64,000 nucleotides of DNA from Lentilactobacillus raoultii (GTDB lineage Bacteria > Bacillota > Bacilli > Lactobacillales > Lactobacillaceae). The notes beneath the pieces were generated by a model. It was not told the DNA's origin, ran no database searches, and saw only the letters and a list, made by a program, of their open reading frames with translations. Numbering within the stretch: position 1 is the first letter of the stretch; each line of letters starts with the position of its first letter. The stretch spans positions 62,001 through 126,000 of the forward strand of contig NZ_LS423000.1 of NCBI RefSeq assembly GCF_900411375.1, read 5' to 3'. The position numbers and the translations under genes are program-made. Below are positions 33,189 to 41,662 of the stretch, piece after piece.

Positions 33189-33502
33189 TGCCAACACCCT
33201 CCCTTTAAGAAAATAAAATCACCAATGATCATCTGTATTTTATCAAGGAAAGCAAGCAAAATTTTATACTTCTCCTTTTTCATTTAAAAAATTGTGATGA
33301 AATTTTATCATTTAAAAGAATTTATTTTTAATAAAAATGAATTTTTAGTATTTTGGATTTAAAGAAAGTTCCTCAGTATTCAGTAAATTAAGTGGTAAAA
33401 ATATTCTTCTTAAAAGCCCCCATGAAACCAGCAAGAGCTGATCTTATGAGGGCTATTTTTAAAATTGAACAGTTGAAAATATCAATTTTCGTTTTGTAAT
33501 AT
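33189..33502. promoter_or_regulatory. pduF upstream region and pta terminator
   Basis: About 310 very AT-rich bases. A minus-strand TATAAA at 33263-33268 without a -35 could be the pduF promoter. ATTGTGATGAAA at 33291-33302 repeats the motif found upstream of pduA. The left side of pta is closed by a hairpin. I see no gene here. Confidence 0.4.
33412..33460. terminator. Terminator downstream of pta
   Basis: AGCCCCCATGA pairs with TTATGAGGGCT, with an inner CAGC/GCTG stem, and AAAA and TTTTT flanks on either side. It ends the ung-pta transcript on the minus strand. Confidence 0.65.
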
Positions 33503-34477
33503 TTAGAGTGCTTCTACAGCAGTAATTATTGCAACTTTATAGATATCATCTTCACTAGTACCTCGTGAGAGATCGTTAACCGGCTTATTTAAGCCTTGTA
33601 ACAAAGGCCCTAAAGCCTGAAAGCCACCTAATCGTTGAGTAATTTTATAGCTAATATTTCCAGCGTTAAGATCTGGGAAAATAAAGACATTCGCATGTCC
33701 GGCAACTTTTGATCCCGGTGCTTTCTTTTCGGCCACAGAAGGCACAATTGCCGCATCAAACTGAAGTTCACCGTCAATTGGAATATCTGGTGCTTTTTCC
33801 TGTGCTAATTTGGTAGCCGTTTGCATTTTTGTAACCATATCACCTTTTGCAGATCCCTTAGTTGAAAAACTCAGCAGTGCAACTTTAGGGTCTATGTCAA
33901 ATAGTTTGGCAAACTCTGCACTAGTAACCGCAACGTCTGCTACTCCTTCAGCATCTAAATCCATGTTAATTCCTGCATCCGCATAAAGATATCGCAAATC
34001 ATCACGAATCAGGAGGAACGACCCGCTAATTAATTTAATTCCAGGCTTGGTTTTAATAATTTGCAAAGCCGGCCGAACTGTATCACTCGTCGGGTGATTA
34101 GCCCCTGAAACCATTCCGTCTATTTTGTCCATGTAAACCAGTGTCGTACCAAAATAATTTGGATCCTTTAACCATTCACGCGCCTTAGCCTCATCCGTCT
34201 TACCTTTTCGCCGCTCAACGATTGCTGAGACCATCGCATCGATTTCGGATTGGGGCTGATTTAAATAGTCTAAAACTTGGACGCCATTTAAATCAATTCC
34301 AGCATCCTTGGCAACTTTTTCAACGCTATCCTTAGTTCCCAGCACAACTGGATTGATAAGCCCATCCTTTGCTAACCGACTAGCGGCACCAAGTACACGA
34401 ACATCATCACCCTCAGGAAAAACAATGCTGATATTCTTCCCACTGATTTTTTGCTTGAGACTTTCAAATAGTTCCAT
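33503..34477 (-). CDS. pta: Phosphate acetyltransferase Pta
   Basis: About 324 residues of the PTA_PTB family. It begins MELFESLKQKISGKNISIVFPEG and has YFGTTLVYMDKIDGMVSGA, FLLIRDDLRYLYADAGINMD, LLSFSTKGSAKGDMV, and FPDLNAGNISYKITQRLGG near the C terminus. It interconverts acetyl-CoA and acetyl phosphate. The ATG at 34477 follows GGAGG by eight bases; the frame to 34501 starts before that site. Downstream of ung, as in many lactobacilli. It is the housekeeping counterpart of PduL. Confidence 0.94.
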   Translation of the reverse strand: MELFESLKQKISGKNISIVFPEGDDVRVLGAASRLAKDGLINPVVLGTKDSVEKVAKDAGIDLNGVQVLDYLNQPQSEIDAMVSAIVERRKGKTDEAKAREWLKDPNYFGTTLVYMDKIDGMVSGANHPTSDTVRPALQIIKTKPGIKLISGSFLLIRDDLRYLYADAGINMDLDAEGVADVAVTSAEFAKLFDIDPKVALLSFSTKGSAKGDMVTKMQTATKLAQEKAPDIPIDGELQFDAAIVPSVAEKKAPGSKVAGHANVFIFPDLNAGNISYKITQRLGGFQALGPLLQGLNKPVNDLSRGTSEDDIYKVAIITAVEAL

Positions 34478-34512
34478 GACTAAATCCTCCAATTCATGCA
34501 AAATAATTTATC

Positions 34513-35205
34513 CTAAGGTGTTTGGGTAACCTTTTCCGGCAATTGCCAATTAATCGGTTCTTCCCCCATTGCAATTAAAGCCTCATTTGTTTTGGAGAAG
34601 GGTTTTGAGCCAAAGAAGCCGCGATTCGCAGATAACGGACTTGGGTGAGCAGACTGCAACACTACGTTTGTCGACGTATCAATTAACGAAATCTTGTCAC
34701 GAGCTGCTCGACCCCACAAAATAAAGACCACCGGCTTTTCTCGTGCCGATAACTTTTGGATAGCCGCATCCGTCAACCGTTCCCATCCCTTCCCTTTATG
34801 TGAGAAAGCTTGGCCATTTCGAACAGTCAAAACGGAGTTCAGTAATAAGACCCCCTGCTTGGCCCAGCTGGTTAAACACCCATGATGAACGGGCTTAATT
34901 CCCAGATCAGACTGAAGCTCTTTATAAATATTCTGGAGCGACGGCGGAATTTTCACACCCGGCATCACTGAAAAACTTAAGCCGTGAGCTTGATGTGGTT
35001 CATGATATGGATCTTGTCCAAGGATGACCACTTTGACCTTGCTGAACGGCGTCAACTGAAATGCTTCAAAAATATGATTCATATCAGGGTGAATATACTG
35101 AGTCTGATATTCAGAAATCAAAAATTGACGCAATTGTTGATAGTAGGCTTTTTCAAATTCCGGTTGAAGAACATCCCACCAATCATTTTTTATAAACGGT
35201 TTCAT
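34513..35205 (-). CDS. ung: Uracil-DNA glycosylase Ung
   Basis: About 230 residues. [21 protein letters not shown] holds the catalytic aspartate, [14 protein letters not shown] and [20 protein letters not shown] follow, and [16 protein letters not shown] is the DNA-intercalating motif with the catalytic histidine. It removes uracil from DNA in base excision repair. The ATG at 35205, after GAGGTG, gives [17 protein letters not shown]; the upstream frame to 35259 adds 18 residues outside the family pattern. Confidence 0.95.
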   Translation of the reverse strand: MKPFIKNDWWDVLQPEFEKAYYQQLRQFLISEYQTQYIHPDMNHIFEAFQLTPFSKVKVVILGQDPYHEPHQAHGLSFSVMPGVKIPPSLQNIYKELQSDLGIKPVHHGCLTSWAKQGVLLLNSVLTVRNGQAFSHKGKGWERLTDAAIQKLSAREKPVVFILWGRAARDKISLIDTSTNVVLQSAHPSPLSANRGFFGSKPFSKTNEALIAMGEEPINWQLPEKVTQTP

Positions 35206-35314
35206 TCCCAACACCTCACGTTTTATTCTACCATATCCATTTTCAAATAACATTAGCAACTATTTTTCCGATCCGTGTTAAAATGTTCATAACAAACGAA
35301 AAGGAAATGTCTCT

Positions 35315-35875
35315 ATGAGTCGAAAAATTCAGATCAATTTGTCCGAACTGGATCATACAAGATCATGCAGAATCATTGATGAATATAAAGACACAAAATA
35401 TCTTATCGTGGGTAAGTGGGGATTGATTTCCGACACTTTTTCGGTCTACTCCATTGCGGGGGACGTTTTGGCAGAAGCCCGTCAGCAATCCCTTGGGGTC
35501 ACCCCCAGATTCGACCTCTTCTGCTTCAACCAATTTGTGGGAAGTTCTGTCTTGCATTTTTCGTTGCATTACACCACGCTATTTATTAATGGCATTAATT
35601 GGCTGGTTGTCGGTAATCAGGAAAAACAATCCTACACCATTACTCACGGACGGCAAAAAATTGCGACAATCAAATCATATGCTCAAGCCGATCAAATTAT
35701 CCGAATTATGACTGTTGAAAACATTAATCATGAACCAATCGTAGCACTAATTGCCGCAATTTTAAATCACCCATCATTAGTCCATGCTTCAAAACTTAAA
35801 CTACCCTCACTGGAAAAGTATCCTAAGGGCGTCAAGCCACAATGGGGTGAGTTTCATCTTTTTAAGAAGCAATAG
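35315..35875 (+). CDS. LURP-one-related (tubby C-like fold) protein of unknown function
   Basis: 186 residues. The succession of beta strands with ARQQSLGVTPRFDLF, LFINGINWLVVGNQEKQSY and KIATIKSYAQADQI, where a mid-chain turn is followed by a helix VALIAAILNHPS, resembles YxjI/LURP-one-like proteins, which share the tubby fold. No catalytic residues are apparent. It is alone on the plus strand between ung and smpB, with a terminator behind it. The family assignment is tentative and the function unknown. Confidence 0.65.
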   Translation: MSRKIQINLSELDHTRSCRIIDEYKDTKYLIVGKWGLISDTFSVYSIAGDVLAEARQQSLGVTPRFDLFCFNQFVGSSVLHFSLHYTTLFINGINWLVVGNQEKQSYTITHGRQKIATIKSYAQADQIIRIMTVENINHEPIVALIAAILNHPSLVHASKLKLPSLEKYPKGVKPQWGEFHLFKKQ

Positions 35876-35921
35876 TTTCGCACAATAATCGCGTTAAGAA
35901 TCAATCTCAGCGCATGTAAAT

Positions 35922-35952
35922 GGCCGCGACAAAATTTGTCCCGGTCTTTTTT
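35922..35952 (+). terminator. Terminator after the LURP-one-like gene
   Basis: GGCCGCGACAAA pairs with TTTGTCCCGGTC (one mismatch, one G-T) and is followed by TTTTTT on the plus strand. Confidence 0.75.
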
Positions 35953-35995
35953 GTTATGTTCATTTTTGATTGTCAAAAGGGTTGCTATCTATGGG

Positions 35996-36469
35996 CTAAT
36001 AACGCTTCATCACCCGTTCAATTGCCCGCTTCTCATCACGTCGCTTAATCGTTTCACGCTTATCATATTCACGCTTTCCTTTAGCAACGCCAATCAAAAC
36101 CTTGGCAAAACCACTTTTTAGGTAAACCTTTAGCGGTACAATCGTAATCCCTTTATCCTGAGTTGCCTGACCAAGTTTTCGAATTTCTTTTTTATGCAGC
36201 AGTAGTTTTCGATTACGCAACGGATCGTGATTAAATTGATTTCCTTGAGCATACTCACTAATGTGAACGTTCATCATATACGCCTCACCGTTTCGGATCT
36301 GGACAAATCCATCTTTTAAATTGATTCGTCGATCCCGAATCGACTTAATCTCAGTTCCGGTGAGGACAATGCCCGCTTCATAAGTTTCAAGAATCGAGTA
36401 ATCATGACGGGCTTTTTTATTTTGCGCCATCAAATTATCGTTTTTTTGCTTATGCTTTCTTTTGGCCAT
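35996..36469 (-). CDS. smpB: tmRNA-binding protein SmpB
   Basis: 157 residues. [40 protein letters not shown] and [20 protein letters not shown] are classic SmpB stretches, and the basic C-terminal tail ([20 protein letters not shown]) enters the mRNA channel. It brings tmRNA to stalled ribosomes. It follows rnr by 29 bases, the usual order, since RNase R degrades the faulty mRNA. The tmRNA gene itself is not visible in this window. Confidence 0.96.
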   Translation of the reverse strand: MAKRKHKQKNDNLMAQNKKARHDYSILETYEAGIVLTGTEIKSIRDRRINLKDGFVQIRNGEAYMMNVHISEYAQGNQFNHDPLRNRKLLLHKKEIRKLGQATQDKGITIVPLKVYLKSGFAKVLIGVAKGKREYDKRETIKRRDEKRAIERVMKRY

Positions 36470-36498
36470 CTAAATCTCACCTACTTTTTTAACACTAA

Positions 36499-38835
36499 TT
36501 ACCGTCTTTTACGGCCATAGCGTTTCTTTGATTTTTGATTGTTATGGCGATGTTGGCCGTTCTTGTTATTGCCATTGCTGAAATGAATGTTGGCACCACC
36601 GTAACGGTTATTACTATTTCGACGCTCGTTATCCCGATGATGATATGATGACTCCTTCGGTAAATAATTACTAGTTGGGGTATCCTGAGGATCAACAATA
36701 TCAAAGTCAACCGCGCTTTGAGCCACATCAACGTTAACAACTTTAACTCGGATCGGTTGGCCCATCTTATAGGTCCGATGTGTTTTTCGACCAACTAAAG
36801 CCATAAATTGTTCCACATACTGGTAATAATCATCTTTCATCCGACTAATGTGAACTAATCCTTCAACCGTATTTGGCAATTCAATAAATAAACCAAATTT
36901 CATTACAGAACTAACCACCCCGTCAAATTCCTCACCGAGATGATCATTCATGTACTCAGCCTTCTTCATCGCATCCGTATCACGCTCTGCGTCAACTGCC
37001 CGGCGTTCATATTCGGAAGTGGTTGTGGCAATTTCATCCAACACATTAGCGTACTTCTTCTTGGTTTCATCATTAATGCCATTATCTTCATAATAGTGAA
37101 TCATCCGATGAACCATTGTATCCGGATAACGTCGAATTGGAGAAGTAAAGTGTGTGTAGAACGGTGCTGCCAAGCCAAAATGTCCAAGTGACTGATCCGC
37201 ATAGCGGGCCTGCTTTAAGCTTCTAAGCAGCATCACAGAAACCATCATTTCTTCTGGTTTACCAGCGACCTTCTTTAGAATATTTTGCAGCATCTTGGGC
37301 GTAATGTGCTTGGGATCACCTTTGACCGTGATGCCAAAAGCCGTCAACGTCTCAAAGAAAGATTTAATTCGATCGGCATCCGGTTGCTCGTGGACCCGGT
37401 AAATAAACGGCACATGAGCCTCATAGTAATTCTTGGCAACCGTTTCATTGGCAGCTAACATGAACGATTCAATCATCTTTTCGGCCAAGCCACGAACTCG
37501 TAACTGAATATCAATCGGATGACCCTTCTCATCAACAATGATTTCGGCTTCATTATCTTCAAAATCAATGGCCCCACGTGCGTGACGATGCTTGTACAGA
37601 ATTCGGTGAAGATCGCCCATTGTTTCAAACATTGGCACTAAATCATGATATTTAGCCATTGTCTTTTCATCATGAGATTCCAGAATTTTGTTAACCGCTG
37701 TATAAGTCATGCGGGCCTTAGAACGCATTAAACTGGGATGAATCCGATGCTTTATAACATTACCATTTTGATCAATTTCCATCTCACAACTCATACAAAG
37801 CCGCAATTCGCCCTCGTTTAATGAACAAATGCCGTTAGATAACCGCCGTGGCAGCATTGGAATGACCCGATCCGTTAAATACACGGAAGTTCCGCGACGA
37901 TAGGCTTCTTTATCAATCGAGCTGCCTGCTTTGACATAGTGGCTAACGTCCGCAATGTGCACGCCCAAATGGTAATGCCCGTTTGGCAGTTTCCAAGCTG
38001 TCACAGCATCATCTAAGTCTTTGGAAGATTCGCCATCGATTGTCACCAGGTCCTGATCGGTAATATCCTCACGACCTACTTTCTCTTCATCGGTTACGTG
38101 ATCTGGAATGGCATCAGCTGCCTGAAGCACGTCTTCTGGGAATTCCGCTGGGATATCATGGGCATACACGATTTGTAAAATATCGATTCCAGGATCATCA
38201 ACCGAGCCAATCACTTCGTCCGCAATTCCAACCATGTAATCGGGATGCGCTTCATTGGGGTATTCAGTAATTTGAGCAGTAATCACTTCACCAGGTGTTG
38301 GTTTTAATCCAACGTCATTGATATAAAATTTATATTTGGCAATTTTTTTGTCTGTCAATTTTACTTCACCGAAATAATGACGATTTTCGGTTTTAGAAAA
38401 CGGGCCAACTACCCGCTTATATTTTCGATCAACAATAGCAACTACTTTACCCTCAGGACCCTGACTTGAACCGGGTTCTGCCTGCTTAATGATTTCCATT
38501 TCAACAGTATCGCCGTTTAACGCATTCATCGTGTTATCAGGTGCAATGAAGGCATCCGATTCGGCATCATCATAAGCGACGAATCCGAATCCCTTATCAT
38601 TGGCATGGAAAGTCCCTGTCAGCTTTTGTTTATCAGGATTTAACTGAAATTTTCCATCTGAAGTGACAATCACAACTTTATCCCGTTCAAGACCGGCTAA
38701 TCCCTGGACAATCAGTTTAAAAGCGGATGATCCATGATATTTCAACACATCAGCAATTTTTTCCACTGAGAATTGATTATCCGGGTAAGTTCTAAGTACA
38801 TTTTCAATTTCTGTTTTTAAATCATTATCTTGCAA
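36499..38835 (-). CDS. rnr: Ribonuclease R
   Basis: 778 residues. An N-terminal winged helix (residues 10-65), cold-shock-type domains (70-220), the RNB catalytic domain with DLVTIDGESSKDLDDAV (metal-binding aspartates) and YRRGTSVYLTDRVIPMLP, then an S1 domain (about 635-715; FDGVVSSVMKFGLFIELP) and a basic His/Asn/Arg-rich tail. It is a processive 3'-5' exonuclease that degrades structured RNA and serves trans-translation. It lies between the esterase gene and smpB in one operon. Confidence 0.96.
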   Translation of the reverse strand: MQDNDLKTEIENVLRTYPDNQFSVEKIADVLKYHGSSAFKLIVQGLAGLERDKVVIVTSDGKFQLNPDKQKLTGTFHANDKGFGFVAYDDAESDAFIAPDNTMNALNGDTVEMEIIKQAEPGSSQGPEGKVVAIVDRKYKRVVGPFSKTENRHYFGEVKLTDKKIAKYKFYINDVGLKPTPGEVITAQITEYPNEAHPDYMVGIADEVIGSVDDPGIDILQIVYAHDIPAEFPEDVLQAADAIPDHVTDEEKVGREDITDQDLVTIDGESSKDLDDAVTAWKLPNGHYHLGVHIADVSHYVKAGSSIDKEAYRRGTSVYLTDRVIPMLPRRLSNGICSLNEGELRLCMSCEMEIDQNGNVIKHRIHPSLMRSKARMTYTAVNKILESHDEKTMAKYHDLVPMFETMGDLHRILYKHRHARGAIDFEDNEAEIIVDEKGHPIDIQLRVRGLAEKMIESFMLAANETVAKNYYEAHVPFIYRVHEQPDADRIKSFFETLTAFGITVKGDPKHITPKMLQNILKKVAGKPEEMMVSVMLLRSLKQARYADQSLGHFGLAAPFYTHFTSPIRRYPDTMVHRMIHYYEDNGINDETKKKYANVLDEIATTTSEYERRAVDAERDTDAMKKAEYMNDHLGEEFDGVVSSVMKFGLFIELPNTVEGLVHISRMKDDYYQYVEQFMALVGRKTHRTYKMGQPIRVKVVNVDVAQSAVDFDIVDPQDTPTSNYLPKESSYHHRDNERRNSNNRYGGANIHFSNGNNKNGQHRHNNQKSKKRYGRKRR

Positions 38836-38850
38836 TCTTAATTCCTCGTA

Positions 38851-39600
38851 TTATTCATAAATTTTAGTTAAAAAGCTATTCAAATCGGTTTCAAGCTGCT
38901 GGTGAGCTGAGTTGACCGTAATCATATGACTGGCACCGGGATACTCGTGATAACTAACCTCACTGTTAACCAATTGATCTCGGACCAAACGCCCACTTTC
39001 AGGATTGACAATTTCATCTTTCAACCCCTGACCAATGAAATAAGGTTGGTGAATTTTGGGTAAGTCAGCCGCAACTTGGGCACTGAAATCCGAAATTCTT
39101 TTGAGAAGCTGATCGATGTGCGTATCCAACCATTCAAGATTCGTTGCCATCACTTCAGGAGCAGTTCGGTAACGAAGATAATTAGCCTTTGCCATTTGCA
39201 TAAAAGTTTGATGAACACTAAATTGACGTTTTCGAACAATTGGCGAACCAAATGACCCGCCGCCAAGTAATTCGGGATGCAGTTCCAATGCCCTGGCCGC
39301 AAAGATCCCACCCAGTGAAATGCCAAAGATACTGATCTTCTCATAGCCCTTGCTTTCCATAAACGCCAAGGCCCGTTGTGTATCTGCCAACCAGACCTCT
39401 GGTGACCCTTGACGAATAATGTCCCTAAAGTCCGGCGTACCGTGTCCCGTTAATAACGGTGCATAGACAGAATAATTACTTCGCTCAAGCCGACGCGCTA
39501 ACAATCTGACGTCGACCGGACCACTGGCAAACGCATGCAATAAAATAATTGCTTTGGGACCATGTTCAAAATAAAACGACTGGTTTGGTGTCTGCATCAC
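38851..39600 (-). CDS. Carboxylesterase/monoacylglycerol lipase-like alpha/beta hydrolase
   Basis: 249 residues. AIILLHAFASGPVDVRLLAR is the oxyanion strand, IFGISLGGIFAARA holds the nucleophile serine, KDEIVNPESGRLV the acid and YPGASHMITVNS the histidine. Length and motifs match the Est/YvaK carboxylesterases found next to secG and rnr in many Firmicutes. The substrate is probably short acyl esters. Start at one of two adjacent ATG codons (39600 or 39597). Confidence 0.9.
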   Translation of the reverse strand: MMQTPNQSFYFEHGPKAIILLHAFASGPVDVRLLARRLERSNYSVYAPLLTGHGTPDFRDIIRQGSPEVWLADTQRALAFMESKGYEKISIFGISLGGIFAARALELHPELLGGGSFGSPIVRKRQFSVHQTFMQMAKANYLRYRTAPEVMATNLEWLDTHIDQLLKRISDFSAQVAADLPKIHQPYFIGQGLKDEIVNPESGRLVRDQLVNSEVSYHEYPGASHMITVNSAHQQLETDLNSFLTKIYE

Positions 39601-39721
39601 TTTTCATCCCTTTCTAAACTCAAGCAAAGCAACTGACCATCAAACTGCCCAACTAACTGATAACCGGTTCTGCTGATTAGATGAGTTAAAACCAATTACA
39701 TTACTTTTTACTTTCATTATA

Positions 39722-39752
39722 ATAAAAATCCTCCTGTATTTAAACAGGAGGA
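39722..39752 (-). terminator. Hairpin between secG and esterase genes
   Basis: TCCTCCTGT (39729-39737) and ACAGGAGGA (39744-39752) are exact arms around six bases. On the minus strand the stem is followed by TTTTTATT, so it probably attenuates or ends secG transcription before est-rnr-smpB. Confidence 0.7.
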
Positions 39753-39759
39753 ATAACGA

Positions 39760-39996
39760 CTAATGGGATGATAGCCAAACCAACCCAAGCGCTAAAGCAA
39801 AAAAGATAATTCCTAATACAAGGGTTGTCTTTTGCATAAACGCTTCAAAGCCACGTGGCTTTTGTTTGGCAAACAAGTCATCCGCACCACCGGTTAGGGC
39901 AGACATCGCGTCATTAGTCTTTGATGGTTGCATTAATACTGCGATTGTTATTAAGACACAGTCGATCAATAGTAATGTTATCAATAAATTGTACAC
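39760..39996 (-). CDS. secG: Preprotein translocase subunit SecG
   Basis: 78 residues with two hydrophobic helices (2-20 and 58-76) separated by SKTNDAMSALTGGADDLFAKQKPRGFE, the loop typical of SecG in lactobacilli. It is the small auxiliary subunit of the SecYEG channel. The secG-est-rnr-smpB order is conserved in Firmicutes. Confidence 0.93.
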   Translation of the reverse strand: MYNLLITLLLIDCVLITIAVLMQPSKTNDAMSALTGGADDLFAKQKPRGFEAFMQKTTLVLGIIFFALALGLVWLSSH

Positions 39997-40079
39997 GTTA
40001 CAGCCTCCTACCGTAAATTCGGCTCAATACTACTCATACTAAGTTAACACATAATGACGGTTTATTCCACAGTTAACCG

Positions 40080-41612
40080 CTAACTTTCTGAACTAAGTCG
40101 CGTTAATTTAGAAGTAATTTGATGCTGATTCTTGGTTGAGACATTAATATACAGTGTGTCACCCCATCGAAGCAGTGTCTGACCAGACGGCACAATCTCA
40201 ATGCCGTTTCTGACAATTTTGGTCAAAAGGGAGCCATTTGGCCAAGGAATCTGACTAACGGTTTTACCATCCATATAAGAACCAACAAAAATTGATGACA
40301 CAATTTGAACCGTTTTTCCCAAATTAAATTGTTGTTTGACCTTTAATAATTGCTGCAGCATTGAATAATAGACCGGTTTGCCGTTCAAGGCGTCTAAAAC
40401 GGCGTATGCGATTAAAGAAACGGTTGCCAGCCCTAAGAGATGGGTGAGTGTGCCAACCATCTCAGTTATCAGGAGAATCGCTGTAAAGGGCGCTTTGCTG
40501 ATCGCCGCAAAGTAACCCGCCATTCCCATAATAATAAAACTTGAAAAATACGTTTGCGAAACAAAGCCAAATTGAATAGCTAAACTACCGGTAATGGCCC
40601 CAAGCAGTCCTCCCAGGCAAAGAATTGGCAGAAAAATACCGCCGGGAACGCCACTGCCATATGAAATCATTGAAAAAATAAAGCGAATTAGGAAGAAAAT
40701 AATGAGTGCCAGGGTTGAATAACCAGCGCCAGTTAACCCAAGGATAATCCGGCTGCCACCACCCAGGAGTTGGGGAAAATAAGCGCCAAGTGGGATGATC
40801 AAAACCAAGGGCAAAATGCTCTGGAAATACCAAGGCAGTTTGATTGTTTTTTGATACCACCGACCAATTCTAAGAATAACCAATTGGTAACCTCTGCCCA
40901 GGACCCCCAAAACAATCCCAAGAATAATCACCCAAATAAAGTATCTTAACGGTAACGGATTACTTTTCATATAAAGGACTGGTTTTAATCCAAAGACGTA
41001 CGTGGCCACCATGTCGGAAGTCACGGCTGACGTTAATGAAATCACCCAGATGTTCGTTGAAAAATTGTGATAAATTTCTTCCAACACAAAGAGGGTGCTG
41101 GCAATCGGTGCGTTAAATGCCGCGCTCAGTCCGGCAGCTGCACCACTTGAAATTAATACCTGACGGTCAAATCCAACCTGATTGGTTAAATGGGCAATTC
41201 CCTGGCCAAGGGTCGATCCTAACTGAATCGACGGCCCTTCACGTCCCAAATACAAGCCACTGCCAATTGCTAAAATGCCGCCAAGAAATTTACGCCACAA
41301 AACGGACCACCAGGAATAGTCAATTTCTCCAAGTAACTGGCCTTCAACTTGTGGGATACCGGATCCCTTGATATCCGGTTGTTGTTTTAACAGAATCCCG
41401 ACAATTAATACTACCAATAAGTTAATGCCAAGCCCCAGCACCATTAAAAGCGGGTTCTTAAGCCCACCGGTATATAACAGCTGCATTAAAGTCATCATGT
41501 GTTGAATGGCCCATCTAAACAAGGAAACCACAGCACCAGCGAATACGCCGATTAAGATGCCGTTTAAAATGGTTTTAAATTGGGTCATCCTATAACTGCC
41601 ATGAACTTGCAC
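40080..41612 (-). CDS. CLC-family chloride channel or H+/Cl- antiporter with a TrkA-C domain
   Basis: About 510 residues. The membrane part shows the CLC selectivity motifs GSGIPQVEG, GREGPSIQLGS, GSGVPGGIFLP and an Ala-Ile-Ser-Lys-Ala-Pro segment near residue 365. The GREGP glutamate is the gating glutamate of both channels and exchangers. The last ~75 residues (IPWPNGSLLTKIVRNGIEIV) form an RCK_C/TrkA-C ligand-binding domain. Start unclear: GTG 41612 is seven bases after GGTGG, and ATG 41588 lies inside. Role probably in acid or ion homeostasis. Confidence 0.9.
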   Translation of the reverse strand: MQVHGSYRMTQFKTILNGILIGVFAGAVVSLFRWAIQHMMTLMQLLYTGGLKNPLLMVLGLGINLLVVLIVGILLKQQPDIKGSGIPQVEGQLLGEIDYSWWSVLWRKFLGGILAIGSGLYLGREGPSIQLGSTLGQGIAHLTNQVGFDRQVLISSGAAAGLSAAFNAPIASTLFVLEEIYHNFSTNIWVISLTSAVTSDMVATYVFGLKPVLYMKSNPLPLRYFIWVIILGIVLGVLGRGYQLVILRIGRWYQKTIKLPWYFQSILPLVLIIPLGAYFPQLLGGGSRIILGLTGAGYSTLALIIFFLIRFIFSMISYGSGVPGGIFLPILCLGGLLGAITGSLAIQFGFVSQTYFSSFIIMGMAGYFAAISKAPFTAILLITEMVGTLTHLLGLATVSLIAYAVLDALNGKPVYYSMLQQLLKVKQQFNLGKTVQIVSSIFVGSYMDGKTVSQIPWPNGSLLTKIVRNGIEIVPSGQTLLRWGDTLYINVSTKNQHQITSKLTRLSSES

Positions 41613-41662
41613 AATCACACCACCCGCTTAATTAGTTTCGCTTTTAATCATATCACAAATTT

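Noticed and set aside
33503-34477. Pta as part of the pdu pathway because of its closeness
   Set aside because: It is paired with ung and has its own terminator; PduL and PduW already supply the acyl-phosphate steps.
35876-35995. tmRNA gene next to smpB
   Set aside because: Only about 120 bases are available and they contain a terminator and no tRNA-like ends or tag frame.
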